64,000 nucleotides of DNA from Aldehydirespirator sp963667505 (GCA_963667505.2 OY763490.2:1984001-2048000); one strand, 5' to 3'. Positions 1 through 8,387 are shown, counted from the stretch's first letter. Numbers and translations: made by a program. The notes: a model not told the origin generated them from the letters alone.

Positions 1-84
1 ATGCGGGCGAGAGTCCGCGTCCATCTCGGTGAACAGCTCGCGCAGCCGGTCGACGTCGAGTTCGCCGACGCGCTCGGGAGGCAC
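1..84 (-). CDS. Unidentified protein, N-terminal 28 codons only
   Basis: A GTG codon at 84 opens a frame that runs off the window edge. The visible residues (VPPERVGELDVDRLRELFTE and onward) are charged and look like the start of a helical protein. The start lies 4 nt after the TAG of the 134-residue gene at 89-493, on the same strand, so the two are probably one operon. I do not recognise a family. The only evidence that it is real is its position and acceptable codon use. Confidence 0.4.
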   Translation of the reverse strand, partial: MPPERVGELDVDRLRELFTEMDADSRPH

Positions 85-88
85 CGGC

Positions 89-493
89 CTAGGCGTCGAG
101 CATGTCGGCACCGAACCAGACGCCGTGCTCAGCGCAAACCCGCGGCGCACGCCGACGGATCGTGGCGCCGAACGGGAAGTCCAGCGGAACACCGAACAGC
201 CCGATGCCGGGATCGAGACAGTGTCGATGCACCCACCCGGGGGCGGTGAGCCCGTCGCGCTCGCACAAAGCGTGGAGGACCGCTGCCATCTTGGCGGCAA
301 CGACATGATCGGTGCCGGCCGGCGGCTCCTCGGCGAGCATGCTGGGGCGCTGGTCGGGGAAGCGACGCCAGTCCATCACGAACTGGACCAGCGGCCGGTC
401 GGCGTGCCGCCAGGACGGATCGACCATCTCAGCGGCCAGCGCCGGAACAGTGAGAGCCTCCACGTAACGCCAAGTCGCAGCCGTCTGCGCCAT
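89..493 (-). CDS. Hypothetical protein, 134 aa
   Basis: The frame is open for 134 codons with GC-rich third positions typical of the window, and is transcribed divergently from the ADP-ribosylglycohydrolase. It is rich in Trp, His and Cys (for example GAPRVCAEHGVWFG near the C-terminus, HRHCLDP near the middle). There is no signal peptide or membrane segment. No ribosome-binding site stands out before the ATG. I do not recognise the family. The following gene on the same strand begins 4 nt after its stop, which suggests a two-gene unit. Confidence 0.5.
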   Translation of the reverse strand: MAQTAATWRYVEALTVPALAAEMVDPSWRHADRPLVQFVMDWRRFPDQRPSMLAEEPPAGTDHVVAAKMAAVLHALCERDGLTAPGWVHRHCLDPGIGLFGVPLDFPFGATIRRRAPRVCAEHGVWFGADMLDA

Positions 494-605
494 AGACCGA
501 GCATAAGGCCCGCGTCCACCCGCCGCGCAGCCCCGTCGAGCAGAGGCAGCCCGCTCTCACTTCCGCCATGAGCCTATGATCATCAAGGATCCGGAGGGCA
601 TTTCG

Positions 606-2336
606 ATGAACGACGCGAGGCGAACCCTTCACGCTCGCGGACAGCCCGATCTCTTCGCCAGCTACGGCAGCACACAACCGGTTCAGGCTCGGAGCTCGAT
701 CAACCCGTCGCCTTCGGATCCAGTTCTGCCGGACAGTGAATCCGGGGGCGAGCGAGCGGCTCGGACGCGGGGGTCGATGTTGTGGGCGGCTTACGGGGAC
801 GCTCTCGGCTTCATCAGCGAACTCGTGGACCGCAAGGGGCTCGAACGGCGGACCCGGGGCGCGTCCCTGGATCACCTCATGGAGTGGCGGAGACACGTCG
901 GCGGCAGGAGGGGCATTGAAGTGCTGCTTCCGGCCGGGTGCTGGTCTGACGACACCCAGCTACGCATGGCGGTCAGCCGTTCAATCGGCGGCTACGGCTT
1001 CGACGTCGAGACGTTCGGCCGCGTCGAGTTGCCCGTCTGGCTCTCGTACGCGCTAGGCGGCGGCCGGGCCTCCAAGGCGGCGGCCAGGAACCTCGGCAAG
1101 CCGGCCGCGCTGTGGTACGCCAACACCTTCGCAGGCTGGACGAACGCCGGCGGCAATGGCGCGGCTATGCGCATCCAGCCCCACGTCTGGGCCTCACCCG
1201 ACCTCGACGGGGGCTACATGCTCGACGTGATCGCGGACAGCGTCTGCACCCACGGACACCCCCGCGCCATCGTCGGCGCCTGCTTCCACGCGGCCACCCT
1301 CGCCCACTGCATGAAGTTCGGCACTGTCCCGGACGCCGACACATGCTTGGACGTAGCGGCCCGCGTACGCGACACGATCCAACTGATCGAGGAGCACTCG
1401 ACTCTGGGGCCTGTGTGGAGCGGCCTGTGGGAGCGAGAGACCGGCAAGCGGTTCAAAGATGCGTGGCGGGTCACCGTCGATGAGCTCCATCACGCCATCA
1501 AGAACGCAGCCGACGGCGCTGAGACCGCTGACGGCGATCACGCTGCCTACGGGGGGATCATCGATCGCCTTGGCCTTCAGGACGGAGCGCAGCAGGGCAG
1601 CGGGATCCTCACCACCGTCGCCGCCGTGATGCTGGCAGCGACAGCGTCCGACGCCCACGGGGGCGTGGTCGCGGCGGCCAACACCATCGGCACCGACACC
1701 GACACGATCGCCACCATGGCCGGAGCCCTGCTCGGCGCCTGCGACACCGCCGCGGACCCGCCCGAAGATCCGCTCGACAGCGCCTACCTGAGCGCAGAAG
1801 CCGACCGTCTCCTTGCCGTGGCTAGAGGCGAGCAGGCCGACGGCCACCGGTACCCCGATATCCTCACTTGGTCCGCGCCTCTGACGCAGGCGGACGCCTT
1901 GGTCAGCGACAACGGCAGCCTCGCGGTGGAAGGCCTCGGGCCTGCCACGCGGCTGGAGGCGGAGCCGATGTTCACAGCCCGCCGAGACTTCGCCTGGGAC
2001 TGGGTCAGAACCGACTTCGGCCAAACGCTCCTAATCAAGCGCCGCCCCGAAATCAAGCCAAAGGCCTCCAGCAACGACCCGACCCCTCCAGTCGCTCCGA
2101 CAAGCACGGCCGGTTCGCGCCGGGAGCCCGAGCACCGAGAGCGACGTCGTGCAGCCCAGCGAACTAGCCGCCTAGAGCCCGGCCCTGGAAGAACGGACCG
2201 AGCGATCATGGACGCCCGGGAGAACATCTCCGATGATGCGGCCTTGGGATCCGTCGTGCGCAGGGTCGCTATGCAGGGATCGCTCGGAGATCTCCTCAAC
2301 TTCATGAGAGTCATCCGCGACGACCTGCGCCGCTGA
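606..2336 (+). CDS. ADP-ribosylglycohydrolase family protein with long N- and C-terminal extensions
   Basis: The 576-residue product carries the hallmarks of the DraG/ARH family, which removes ADP-ribose from proteins or other molecules using two Mg ions. SDDTQ at residues 114-118 matches the first metal motif, GTDTDT near 362-367 the second, and NGAAMRI near 184 and THGHPRA near 214 are also typical. The ATG at 606 is preferred over the in-frame ATG at 576 because GGAGGG at 593-598 lies 7 nt upstream of it. About 55 residues precede the fold and about 180 follow it; the tail (Pro/Arg-rich, then helical) is of unknown function. No ADP-ribosyltransferase partner is visible. The substrate is unknown. 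Confidence 0.85.
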   Translation: MNDARRTLHARGQPDLFASYGSTQPVQARSSINPSPSDPVLPDSESGGERAARTRGSMLWAAYGDALGFISELVDRKGLERRTRGASLDHLMEWRRHVGGRRGIEVLLPAGCWSDDTQLRMAVSRSIGGYGFDVETFGRVELPVWLSYALGGGRASKAAARNLGKPAALWYANTFAGWTNAGGNGAAMRIQPHVWASPDLDGGYMLDVIADSVCTHGHPRAIVGACFHAATLAHCMKFGTVPDADTCLDVAARVRDTIQLIEEHSTLGPVWSGLWERETGKRFKDAWRVTVDELHHAIKNAADGAETADGDHAAYGGIIDRLGLQDGAQQGSGILTTVAAVMLAATASDAHGGVVAAANTIGTDTDTIATMAGALLGACDTAADPPEDPLDSAYLSAEADRLLAVARGEQADGHRYPDILTWSAPLTQADALVSDNGSLAVEGLGPATRLEAEPMFTARRDFAWDWVRTDFGQTLLIKRRPEIKPKASSNDPTPPVAPTSTAGSRREPEHRERRRAAQRTSRLEPGPGRTDRAIMDARENISDDAALGSVVRRVAMQGSLGDLLNFMRVIRDDLRR

Positions 2337-3004
2337 CGGCTCGGAAACCAGGTCGCGGCCCTCCGCTGCCAGCGAATCATCGGGGCTGTCCAGCAAAGTC
2401 CTTATCACGGCCACGTCCGCCGCGCCCGACACTGCCAGTCGGACGGCCGCGACCCTTGTCGAACTTCGTTGTGACCGATTCTCGTGGCCGGCCGTCGCTG
2501 GTGCCACTCCAGGTAGGAGTCGCAGGGGCGGACCGCGCCCTCTGGGAGCAGCAGGCTCGGCTTGAGAATCGGCCCGAAGAAGTTGCTGGCGCCCGGGTCG
2601 TTCCTGGTGCTCGCCTCCAATGTCGGTGCCCTATGCACCCGTAGGCCCCGTTGACGATGATGAGCCCGGTGTCGAAGGCGGCGTCGACGCCAGTGGCCTC
2701 ACGAACAGGCTGGCCGAGTCGTGAACGATCGGAGGCGCCCGGTGTATCGACGCACCCCCCTTACCGGAGGGATTCACTACATAGAACAGCCCGAAGCACA
2801 AGGTCACCTCGACCGGCGTGAACGGCTCTTGGCGCTTCTTGGGCTAACGGCGCAAGATCTGGCCCCACTGCGAGCGGGCCTGCTCGACCGCTAGATGGAG
2901 CTAGTCGCTTAGCGACCTCACGGCCCCAACGTAGCCGGCCGGTCCGACGAGGGCCGAGCGGCGGAGGACGGACGAATCTGCGGCCGCTGGCGAGTCGCCG
3001 ACTC
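2337..3004. other. Gene-free stretch with degenerate coding remnants
   Basis: No intact gene fits here. On the minus strand, protein-like pieces occur in different frames: a 77-codon frame at 2405-2638 and, further upstream at about 2760-2895, a frame reading VEQARSQWGQILRR followed by an in-frame TAG and then QEPFTPVEVTLCFGLF. The frame change and stop suggest a decayed gene, but I cannot name the parent. No promoter or terminator is convincing. Confidence 0.3.
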
Positions 3005-3949
3005 CTACAGGGCCAGGAGTTGGTCTACGGCGGATTCGGGGGTGATGGTGCCTTGCTCTACGGCTTGCTGTAGCTCGGGTAGGGCGGGGTGGGACTCGAA
3101 TTGTTCTCTTAGGCGTTGCTCTAGTAGCGCTTGCATCCAAGCTAGGCGGCCTTGGGCTCGGCGGTGGGCTAGGGCGCCGGTGGACTCGAGGCGGCGGTGG
3201 TGCTCGGCGATTTGGTTCCACAGGTCGTCTATGCCGGTGCCGGTCGCAGCCGAGACGGTCAGCACTGGGGGCGGGCCGGTGTCGCTGGAGGGCACCAGCA
3301 GGGGGAGGGCTCGGCGGAGCTCGGCGGCGGCCAGTCGGGCGGGCTGCTCGCCTGGGCCGTCGGCCTTGTTGACTGCGATCACGTCGGCCAGCTCCAGCAG
3401 GCCCCGCTTGACGGCCTGCAACTCGTCGCCCGCGCCGGCGAGGGCCAGCACGCACAGGCAGTCCACCGAGGCGTACACGGCGGCCTCGGACTGGCCTACG
3501 CCCATGGTCTCGACCAGCACCACGTCGTAGCCGGCTGCCTCCAGCACGGCAATGGCGTGCGGGGTCGTGCTGGTCACGCCGCCGAGAGTGCCCGCCGACG
3601 GCGACGGCCGGATGAAGGCATTCTCGTCGGCGGACAGGCGGGCCATGCGGGTCTTGTCCCCCAGGATCGACCCACCGGTGACCATGCTGGACGGATCGAC
3701 TGCCAGCACTCCGACCCGATGGCCGGCCGCGGTGAGCCGGATGCCCAGCGCCTCGATCAGCGTCGACTTGCCCGCGCCCGGGACGCCGCTGATGCCTACC
3801 CGGTGGGCGCCTCCCGCGTGGGGCAGCAGCTCCGACAGCAGGTCCTGAGCGGCGCGGCGGTCGTCGGGCAGGGCCGACTCGACCAGGGTGATGGCCCGGC
3901 CCACCGCGGTGCGGTCGCCAGCCAGCACGCTGGCGATCAGGTCGTCCAT
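3005..3949 (-). CDS. meaB: Methylmalonyl-CoA mutase-associated GTPase MeaB
   Basis: This 314-residue G3E-type GTPase (ArgK/MeaB family) guards methylmalonyl-CoA mutase: it gates delivery of adenosylcobalamin and ejects damaged cofactor. Visible motifs are the P-loop GVPGAGKST near residue 55, the switch segment GGSILGDKTRM, FIRPSPSAGTLGGV, the Walker B-like VLVETMGVGQSE and the NKAD base-recognition motif. Length is typical of the family. It lies downstream of the mutase on the same strand, and three tiny ORFs bridge the 270-nt spacer; the last ends TGA-G just before this ATG. The call is secure. Confidence 0.95.
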   Translation of the reverse strand: MDDLIASVLAGDRTAVGRAITLVESALPDDRRAAQDLLSELLPHAGGAHRVGISGVPGAGKSTLIEALGIRLTAAGHRVGVLAVDPSSMVTGGSILGDKTRMARLSADENAFIRPSPSAGTLGGVTSTTPHAIAVLEAAGYDVVLVETMGVGQSEAAVYASVDCLCVLALAGAGDELQAVKRGLLELADVIAVNKADGPGEQPARLAAAELRRALPLLVPSSDTGPPPVLTVSAATGTGIDDLWNQIAEHHRRLESTGALAHRRAQGRLAWMQALLEQRLREQFESHPALPELQQAVEQGTITPESAVDQLLAL

Positions 3950-3950
3950 C

Positions 3951-3992
3951 TCACCCAGCCCGGTCTTCCATCTCAGTCGGCACGGTCTCCAC
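3951..3992 (-). CDS. Bridging mini-ORF, 13 aa (mutB-meaB spacer, third of three)
   Basis: GTG start; encodes METVPTEMEDRAG. Its TGA is followed by one base and then the meaB ATG. It is a 43-bp tandem copy of the previous mini-ORF. The stretch GAGATGGAAGACC inside resembles the start of meaB (GAGATGGACGACC), so the unit looks like a duplication of the meaB start. Translation is unproven. Confidence 0.4.
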   Translation of the reverse strand: METVPTEMEDRAG

Positions 3993-3993
3993 T

Positions 3994-4035
3994 TCAGCCC
4001 GCCCGGTCTTCCATCTCAGCCAGCCCGGTCTCCAC
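3994..4035 (-). CDS. Bridging mini-ORF, 13 aa (mutB-meaB spacer, second of three)
   Basis: GTG start one base after the TGA of the preceding 61-residue ORF; encodes METGLAEMEDRAG; its own TGA is one base before the next GTG. The 43-bp period (1 mod 3) is exactly what keeps the TGA-N-GTG spacing in register from copy to copy. Confidence 0.4.
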   Translation of the reverse strand: METGLAEMEDRAG

Positions 4036-4036
4036 T

Positions 4037-4222
4037 TCAGCCCGCCGTTCGGGCTCTTCTTGGCCGTGCCAGCTGATTTGGACTTAGTTTTTGCCAATAT
4101 GTGTAGAAAAGTAAGTCAATTTCACTCGCAGGACGGTGCTGGCCAGGCTTGACAGTCAGGGTGGGTTGGCCGACGGTCAGAGCAGATTGGCCGACGGTCA
4201 GAGCAGATTGGCCGACGGTCAT
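4037..4222 (-). CDS. Bridging ORF, 61 aa, coupled to mutB by ATGA
   Basis: The ATG at 4222 overlaps the TGA of the mutase gene (ATGA). The product starts with three copies of a 7-residue unit (TVGQSAL) encoded by a 21-bp tandem repeat at 4160-4222. It continues through an AT-rich island (4085-4125) encoding LLFYTYWQKL and ends with TGA followed by A-GTG of the next mini-ORF. The function may be only to carry ribosomes from mutB to meaB. The AT-rich island could also hold a meaB promoter, but I see no clean -35/-10 pair. Confidence 0.45.
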   Translation of the reverse strand: MTVGQSALTVGQSALTVGQPTLTVKPGQHRPASEIDLLFYTYWQKLSPNQLARPRRARTAG

Positions 4223-6717
4223 CGGGCGAGACAGGCCAAGAGCTCGACGGCGGCTTCGGAGATGACTGTGCCGGGCTGGTAGACGGCGACGGCTCCCGCT
4301 GCCAGCAACTCGGGAACGTCGGCGTCGGGGACAACCCCGCCCACCACGATGGCGATGTCGGCGCGGCTGAGCGCGGCGAGCTCGTCACGCAGCTCGGGCA
4401 CCAGAGTGAGGTGGCCCGCGGCCAGCGTGGACACCCCCACGACGTGCACGTCGGCTTCGACGGCCTGGCGGGCGACCTCTGCCGGTGTGGCGAACAGCGG
4501 CCCGATGTCCACGTCGAAGCCCAAGTCGGCGAAGGCGGTTGCGATCACCTTCTGGCCTCGGTCGTGGCCGTCCTGGCCGACCTTGGCGACAAGGATGCGA
4601 GGCCGGCGCCCCCGGTGACGGGCGAACTCGTCGGCCGCGGCCCGAGCCGCGCCGATGCCACCGGACAGGCCAAACCCCGAGCCAGACCCACTGTCGACAC
4701 CGCCCGCAGCCGAATCACCAGACAGGCCAGACCCACTGTCGACACCGCCCGTAGCCGAATCACCAGACAGGCCAGACCCCAGGCCAGACCCACTGTCGAC
4801 ACCGCCCGCAGCCGAATCACCGGATGGGCCGGACGCCGCGCCAGTGCCTGACGCGAGCGCCTCGTCGCGGTAGACGCCTTCTACGGCTCGGATCTCGGCC
4901 ACATGACGACCGTAGACGGTTTCGAGCGCGTCGCTGATCTCCCCGACCGTTGCCTTGGCCCGGGCGGCGTCTATCGACAGGGCCAGCAGGTTGCCGTCAC
5001 CGGTGCGGGCCGCGGCCGTCAGCGCGTCCAGAGCGGTCTGAAGCGGCGCCTCGTCGCGCTCGGCCCGCAGCCGCTGCAACCTGGCGACCTGGCTGCGCCG
5101 GACCTCGGCGTTGTCGATTCGGCGGACCTCCACCGGGCTGTCGGCACCGTCGTCGAGCCGGTAGCGGTTCACCCCGACCACCGCCTGGCGGCCCGAGTCG
5201 ATGCGGGCCTGGGTGCGGGCCGCGGCCTCCTCGATGCGCAGCTTGGGCAGGCCGGTGGACAGAGCGGAGGCCATGCCGCCCAGTTCCTCGATCTCGCAGA
5301 TGTGGCCCCAGGCCCGCTCGGCGAGCAGCTTGGTGAGCCGCTCGACGTGGTAGCTGCCGCCCCACGGGTCGACCGTGCGGCACACGCCCGACTCGTGCTG
5401 CAGGAACAGCTGCGTGTTGCGAGCGATACGGGCCGAGAAGTCCGACGGCAGGGCCAGAGCCTCGTCGAAGGCGTTGGTGTGCAGCGACTGGGTATGCCCC
5501 TGCACCGCGGCCATCGCCTCCACGCAGGTGCGGACCACGTTGTTGTAGGGGTCCTGGGCGGTGAGGCTCCAGCCGCTGGTCTGGCAGTGGGTGCGCAGGC
5601 ACAGCGACCGGGGGTCCGACGGCTCGAACTGCGACATCAGCCGGGTCCACAGCAGCCGGGCGGCCCGCAGCTTGGCCACCTCCATGAGGAAGTTCATGCC
5701 CACGCACCAGAAGAAGCTGAGCCGGGGCGCGAACTCGTCGATTCCCAGCCCGGTGGCCAGCCCGGCCCGCACATACTCCAAGCCGTCGGCCAGGGTGTAG
5801 GCCAGCTCGATGTCGAGGGTGGCGCCGGCCTCCTGCATGTGGTATCCGGACACCGAGACCGAGTTGAACCGGGGCATCCGGGCCGCGGTGAAGCCGATGA
5901 TGTCGGCCACGATCCGCATCGACGGCCCCGGCGGGTAGATGAACGTGTTGCGGACCATGAACTCCTTGAGGATGTCGTTCTGGATCGTCCCGGCGAGCTG
6001 CTCGGGGGCCACGCCCTGCTCCTCGGCGGCCACCACGTAGAGGGCCAGCACCGGCAGCACCGCGCCGTTCATGGTCATCGAGACGGTCGTCTTGTCGAGG
6101 GGGATGCCGTCGAACAGCACCCGCATGTCGAGGATCGAGTCGATGGCCACGCCGGCCATGCCCACGTCGCCTGACACCCTGGGGTTGTCGGAGTCGTAGC
6201 CCCGGTGGGTGGGCAGGTCGAAGGCCACCGACAGGCCCCGCTGGCCGGCGGCGAGGTTGCGGCGGTAGAAGGCGTTGGACTCCTCGGCGGTGGAGAAGCC
6301 GGCGTACTGGCGGATCGTCCACGGCCGGGTCACGTACATGGTGGGATACGGCCCCCGCACGAACGGCGGCAAACCCGGATAGCTGCCCACGAAGTCGGCG
6401 TCCGCAATGTCGTCCGGCCCGGCCATCAGCGGCAGCGCAATGCCCTCAGGCGTCTCAAACCCCCCGTCGCCGCTCGCGGTGTCAAACCCCGTGGCGCCGC
6501 TGGCAGCGTCGGGCAAAGCCAAACCCCCAACCGCCCCACGCGAGACCACACCGGGCGCCCCACGCGAAGCCACACCCCCAACCGCCCCACGCGGGACCAC
6601 ACCGGGCGCGTCTGAGGCACCCGACGGTGAGCCGGACCGGGAGTCGCCATCGCCCATCGGCGCCTCCGCGCGGTCACCGTGAAGCTCTACGAAAGCGAAG
6701 TCCGGCACCGTGCTCAT
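4219..6717 (-). CDS. mutB: Methylmalonyl-CoA mutase large subunit
   Basis: The 832-residue protein interconverts succinyl-CoA and methylmalonyl-CoA using adenosylcobalamin. The catalytic barrel begins near residue 115 (PYPTMYVTRPWTIRQYAG), and the B12 domain occupies about 704-832 with the base-off ligand motif DGHDRG. The ATG at 6717 is chosen because GGAGG sits 5 nt upstream. Two regions are swollen by in-frame repeats: residues 38-70 (51-bp repeat, about 6524-6595) and the barrel-B12 linker at about 620-700 (45- and 57-bp periods, 4640-4860; Gly/Ser/Asp-rich). No small subunit gene is visible, so it may be a homodimer or have its partner elsewhere. MeaB follows. Confidence 0.93.
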   Translation of the reverse strand: MSTVPDFAFVELHGDRAEAPMGDGDSRSGSPSGASDAPGVVPRGAVGGVASRGAPGVVSRGAVGGLALPDAASGATGFDTASGDGGFETPEGIALPLMAGPDDIADADFVGSYPGLPPFVRGPYPTMYVTRPWTIRQYAGFSTAEESNAFYRRNLAAGQRGLSVAFDLPTHRGYDSDNPRVSGDVGMAGVAIDSILDMRVLFDGIPLDKTTVSMTMNGAVLPVLALYVVAAEEQGVAPEQLAGTIQNDILKEFMVRNTFIYPPGPSMRIVADIIGFTAARMPRFNSVSVSGYHMQEAGATLDIELAYTLADGLEYVRAGLATGLGIDEFAPRLSFFWCVGMNFLMEVAKLRAARLLWTRLMSQFEPSDPRSLCLRTHCQTSGWSLTAQDPYNNVVRTCVEAMAAVQGHTQSLHTNAFDEALALPSDFSARIARNTQLFLQHESGVCRTVDPWGGSYHVERLTKLLAERAWGHICEIEELGGMASALSTGLPKLRIEEAAARTQARIDSGRQAVVGVNRYRLDDGADSPVEVRRIDNAEVRRSQVARLQRLRAERDEAPLQTALDALTAAARTGDGNLLALSIDAARAKATVGEISDALETVYGRHVAEIRAVEGVYRDEALASGTGAASGPSGDSAAGGVDSGSGLGSGLSGDSATGGVDSGSGLSGDSAAGGVDSGSGSGFGLSGGIGAARAAADEFARHRGRRPRILVAKVGQDGHDRGQKVIATAFADLGFDVDIGPLFATPAEVARQAVEADVHVVGVSTLAAGHLTLVPELRDELAALSRADIAIVVGGVVPDADVPELLAAGAVAVYQPGTVISEAAVELLACLAR
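4640..4860. repeat. In-frame minisatellite in the mutB inter-domain linker
   Basis: CTGTCGACAC recurs at 4691, 4736 and 4793, giving periods of 45 and 57 bp, both multiples of three. The repeats encode SGDSAAGGVDSGSG-like linker units between the mutase barrel and the cobalamin domain. They change linker length without breaking the frame. Confidence 0.85.
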
Positions 6718-6776
6718 GACACCTCCGAACAACCATCGCGACACCCCACAAGCGCCAAATCCAGCACCATTCTCAC
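6714..6776 (-). CDS. Bridging mini-ORF, 20 aa (kinase-mutB spacer, fifth of five)
   Basis: A GTG at 6776 overlaps the previous TGA (GTGA); its TGA overlaps the mutB ATG (ATGA). It encodes MRMVLDLALVGCRDGCSEVS, almost identical to the second mini-ORF of the chain, and contains the GGAGG ribosome-binding site of mutB. Confidence 0.45.
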   Translation of the reverse strand: MRMVLDLALVGCRDGCSEVS

Positions 6777-6850
6777 GACACCCGGACCGTGTCGTCGCTG
6801 GTGACGAGGCAGCCGTCCCACAAACGCCCGAATACAGCACCCGTGCTCAT
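6773..6850 (-). CDS. Bridging mini-ORF, 25 aa (fourth of five)
   Basis: The ATG shares its A with the preceding TGA (TGATG); the ORF ends in a GTGA overlap with the next start. It starts MSTGAVFGRLWDG. The distance to the next start is 74 nt, that is 59 plus 15. Confidence 0.4.
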   Translation of the reverse strand: MSTGAVFGRLWDGCLVTSDDTVRVS

Positions 6851-6909
6851 CACCACTCACAACCCCCACCACCAAGCCCCACAAGCGCCCAATCCGGGAC
6901 CGTGCTCAT
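6850..6909 (-). CDS. Bridging mini-ORF, 19 aa (third of five)
   Basis: ATGA overlap with the preceding stop and TGATG overlap with the next start. It encodes MSTVPDWALVGLGGGGCEW, whose first residues mirror the real mutB N-terminus (MSTVPDFAFV), showing that it derives from a duplicated mutB start. Confidence 0.45.
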   Translation of the reverse strand: MSTVPDWALVGLGGGGCEW

Positions 6910-6968
6910 GACACCTCCGAACAACCGTCGCGACACCCCACAAGCGCCAAGTCCAGCACCGTGCTCAT
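6906..6968 (-). CDS. Bridging mini-ORF, 20 aa (second of five)
   Basis: TGATG junction on the upstream side and ATGA on the downstream side. It encodes MSTVLDLALVGCRDGCSEVS and includes a copy of the GGAGG site that precedes mutB. The period to the next start is 59 bp. Confidence 0.45.
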   Translation of the reverse strand: MSTVLDLALVGCRDGCSEVS

Positions 6969-7084
6969 CACGACTCGCAACACCCGCTCGAGACACCGCA
7001 CACGCCATGTGCAACATCCTGCTCATCACGACTCGCAACACCCGCTCGAAGCACCGCACACGCCATGTGCAACATCCTGCTCAT
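6968..7084 (-). CDS. Bridging mini-ORF, 38 aa (first of five)
   Basis: The ATG at 7084 overlaps the TGA of the kinase gene (ATGA) and the ORF ends in a TGATG junction. It contains a 58-bp internal duplication (ATGAGCAGG at 7084 and again at 7026). That copy is out of register by one base, so the first frame reads through it rather than stopping. Confidence 0.4.
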   Translation of the reverse strand: MSRMLHMACAVLRAGVASRDEQDVAHGVCGVSSGCCES

Positions 7085-8328
7085 GATGGGCTCGGCTCGG
7101 CGCGCCGCAATAGTTCGAGGATGCGAGGCATCCACAGGTCGTAGAGGAAGCCGTCCTCACCGTAGCCGGATCCGTGCGGAAGGACGCGCACCGTCAGCGG
7201 GATGAAGAGCCCATGCGCCCGCCACCCGGCGACAACGTCAGCGCGCAGACCGCGTTCGTCGAAGTCCACACCACGGCCGGCGAGCGCTCGGCAATAGCCG
7301 GTGATCAAGTCGTCGGCGGCCCCGGCCGAGGAGGGCTCAAGGCTGCTGCTCAGCAGGTACGACACATCCCATGCGGGATTGGCGAAGGCCGGCACTCCCC
7401 AATCGACGAACACCGGCGGACCGCCACCATCGGGGAACAGCAGGTTGTCGGACCGCGGGTCGCCGTGAATGAGCGTCATCGGCCGGTTGAGGACTCGCAA
7501 ATCGTCGACCAGGCGGTCGGTGGCGTCCGCGATGCGGGCATCGTCGTCGGCGCTCCACCAGTCCGAGAACGCGGCCCTGATCAGAGCGGGGCCGCGGTGA
7601 CGGATCTCGTTGGCGTAGAGCCTCGGGGCTGGGGTAACCACCGCTCCGAGGGCCGGATGGCCGGACAATTCCTGGTCGCCGCCCCAGAAGCGGGCGTGCA
7701 ATCCGGCCAGCGCGTCGAGCGTCTCGGCCAGGAGATCCGGCGACGGAGGCGAGACGAGGTTGTACACCGAGAAGCCCGCGCTGCAGTCTTCGATCAGCAG
7801 CGCATACCGCCGCTTGCCCGTCGACATGAACCTGGCGGGATCCTCCGTTAGGAAGAGTTGAATCCTGGAGGGCAGCGCATCGACGACCCGTACGAGGCCG
7901 GGCCGGACCCCGGAACGTCCTGGCGTGAGGCCGCTGCCGAGATGGCGAGGCGTGCGCAGCGGAACCCCAGGGGCGAGGTCCCGGTAGAAGAAGATCTCCC
8001 GGGCGTAGGCGTCGGCCAGTTCCACAATGTCCCTCGTCTTCGGGTTCGAGGAGGCGAACTTCGCTATCAGCGTCGCCGGGCCGGCCTCGGGCGGCTCGTA
8101 GGAGACGACGGCCCGAGCAAGCTCGCCGGTCATGGCCCTGCCGCCGGATTGCAGGGATTCGAGGGTCATCGAGGCAACCCCGTCGTGCGGGCCGATGGCG
8201 CGGGCGGCCCGCATCGCCTCAGTCATCCATTCGGCGGTCAACTCCGAGGGGCTGCCCGGTGCGCTTCGATCGGCCTGCTCGTAGCGCTGCGAGTCGTACC
8301 CAGGCGGCGCGACCGTTCGCAGTGGCAT
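7081..8328 (-). CDS. Aminoglycoside phosphotransferase (APH)-like kinase
   Basis: The 415-residue protein has the APH/choline-kinase fold signature. LIHGDPRSDNLLF supplies the catalytic Asp and metal-binding Asn, VFVDWGVPAF the second metal Asp, and TLIAKF in the N-lobe a likely ATP-binding Lys. Family members phosphorylate diverse hydroxyl groups on small molecules; the substrate cannot be told from sequence. It precedes mutB on the same strand, and a chain of five mini-ORFs fills the spacer, which hints at shared expression. The start at 8328 has no strong Shine-Dalgarno, so a slightly shorter N-terminus is possible. Confidence 0.85.
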   Translation of the reverse strand: MPLRTVAPPGYDSQRYEQADRSAPGSPSELTAEWMTEAMRAARAIGPHDGVASMTLESLQSGGRAMTGELARAVVSYEPPEAGPATLIAKFASSNPKTRDIVELADAYAREIFFYRDLAPGVPLRTPRHLGSGLTPGRSGVRPGLVRVVDALPSRIQLFLTEDPARFMSTGKRRYALLIEDCSAGFSVYNLVSPPSPDLLAETLDALAGLHARFWGGDQELSGHPALGAVVTPAPRLYANEIRHRGPALIRAAFSDWWSADDDARIADATDRLVDDLRVLNRPMTLIHGDPRSDNLLFPDGGGPPVFVDWGVPAFANPAWDVSYLLSSSLEPSSAGAADDLITGYCRALAGRGVDFDERGLRADVVAGWRAHGLFIPLTVRVLPHGSGYGEDGFLYDLWMPRILELLRRAEPSPS

Positions 8329-8387
8329 GGCCCGACGCTACCCGTCCACCACCTCACGGCGCGAAGGGGTCGGGGTCGGGCCTCGGG

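Noticed and set aside
4085..4125. Promoter for meaB in the AT-rich island
   Set aside because: A TTGACT is present on the minus strand but no -10 element occurs at 16-18 nt, so the call is not supported.
4903..6174. 423-codon ORF on the plus strand
   Set aside because: It is the complement of the mutB coding region; its composition is that of a GC-rich shadow frame and has no recognisable domain.
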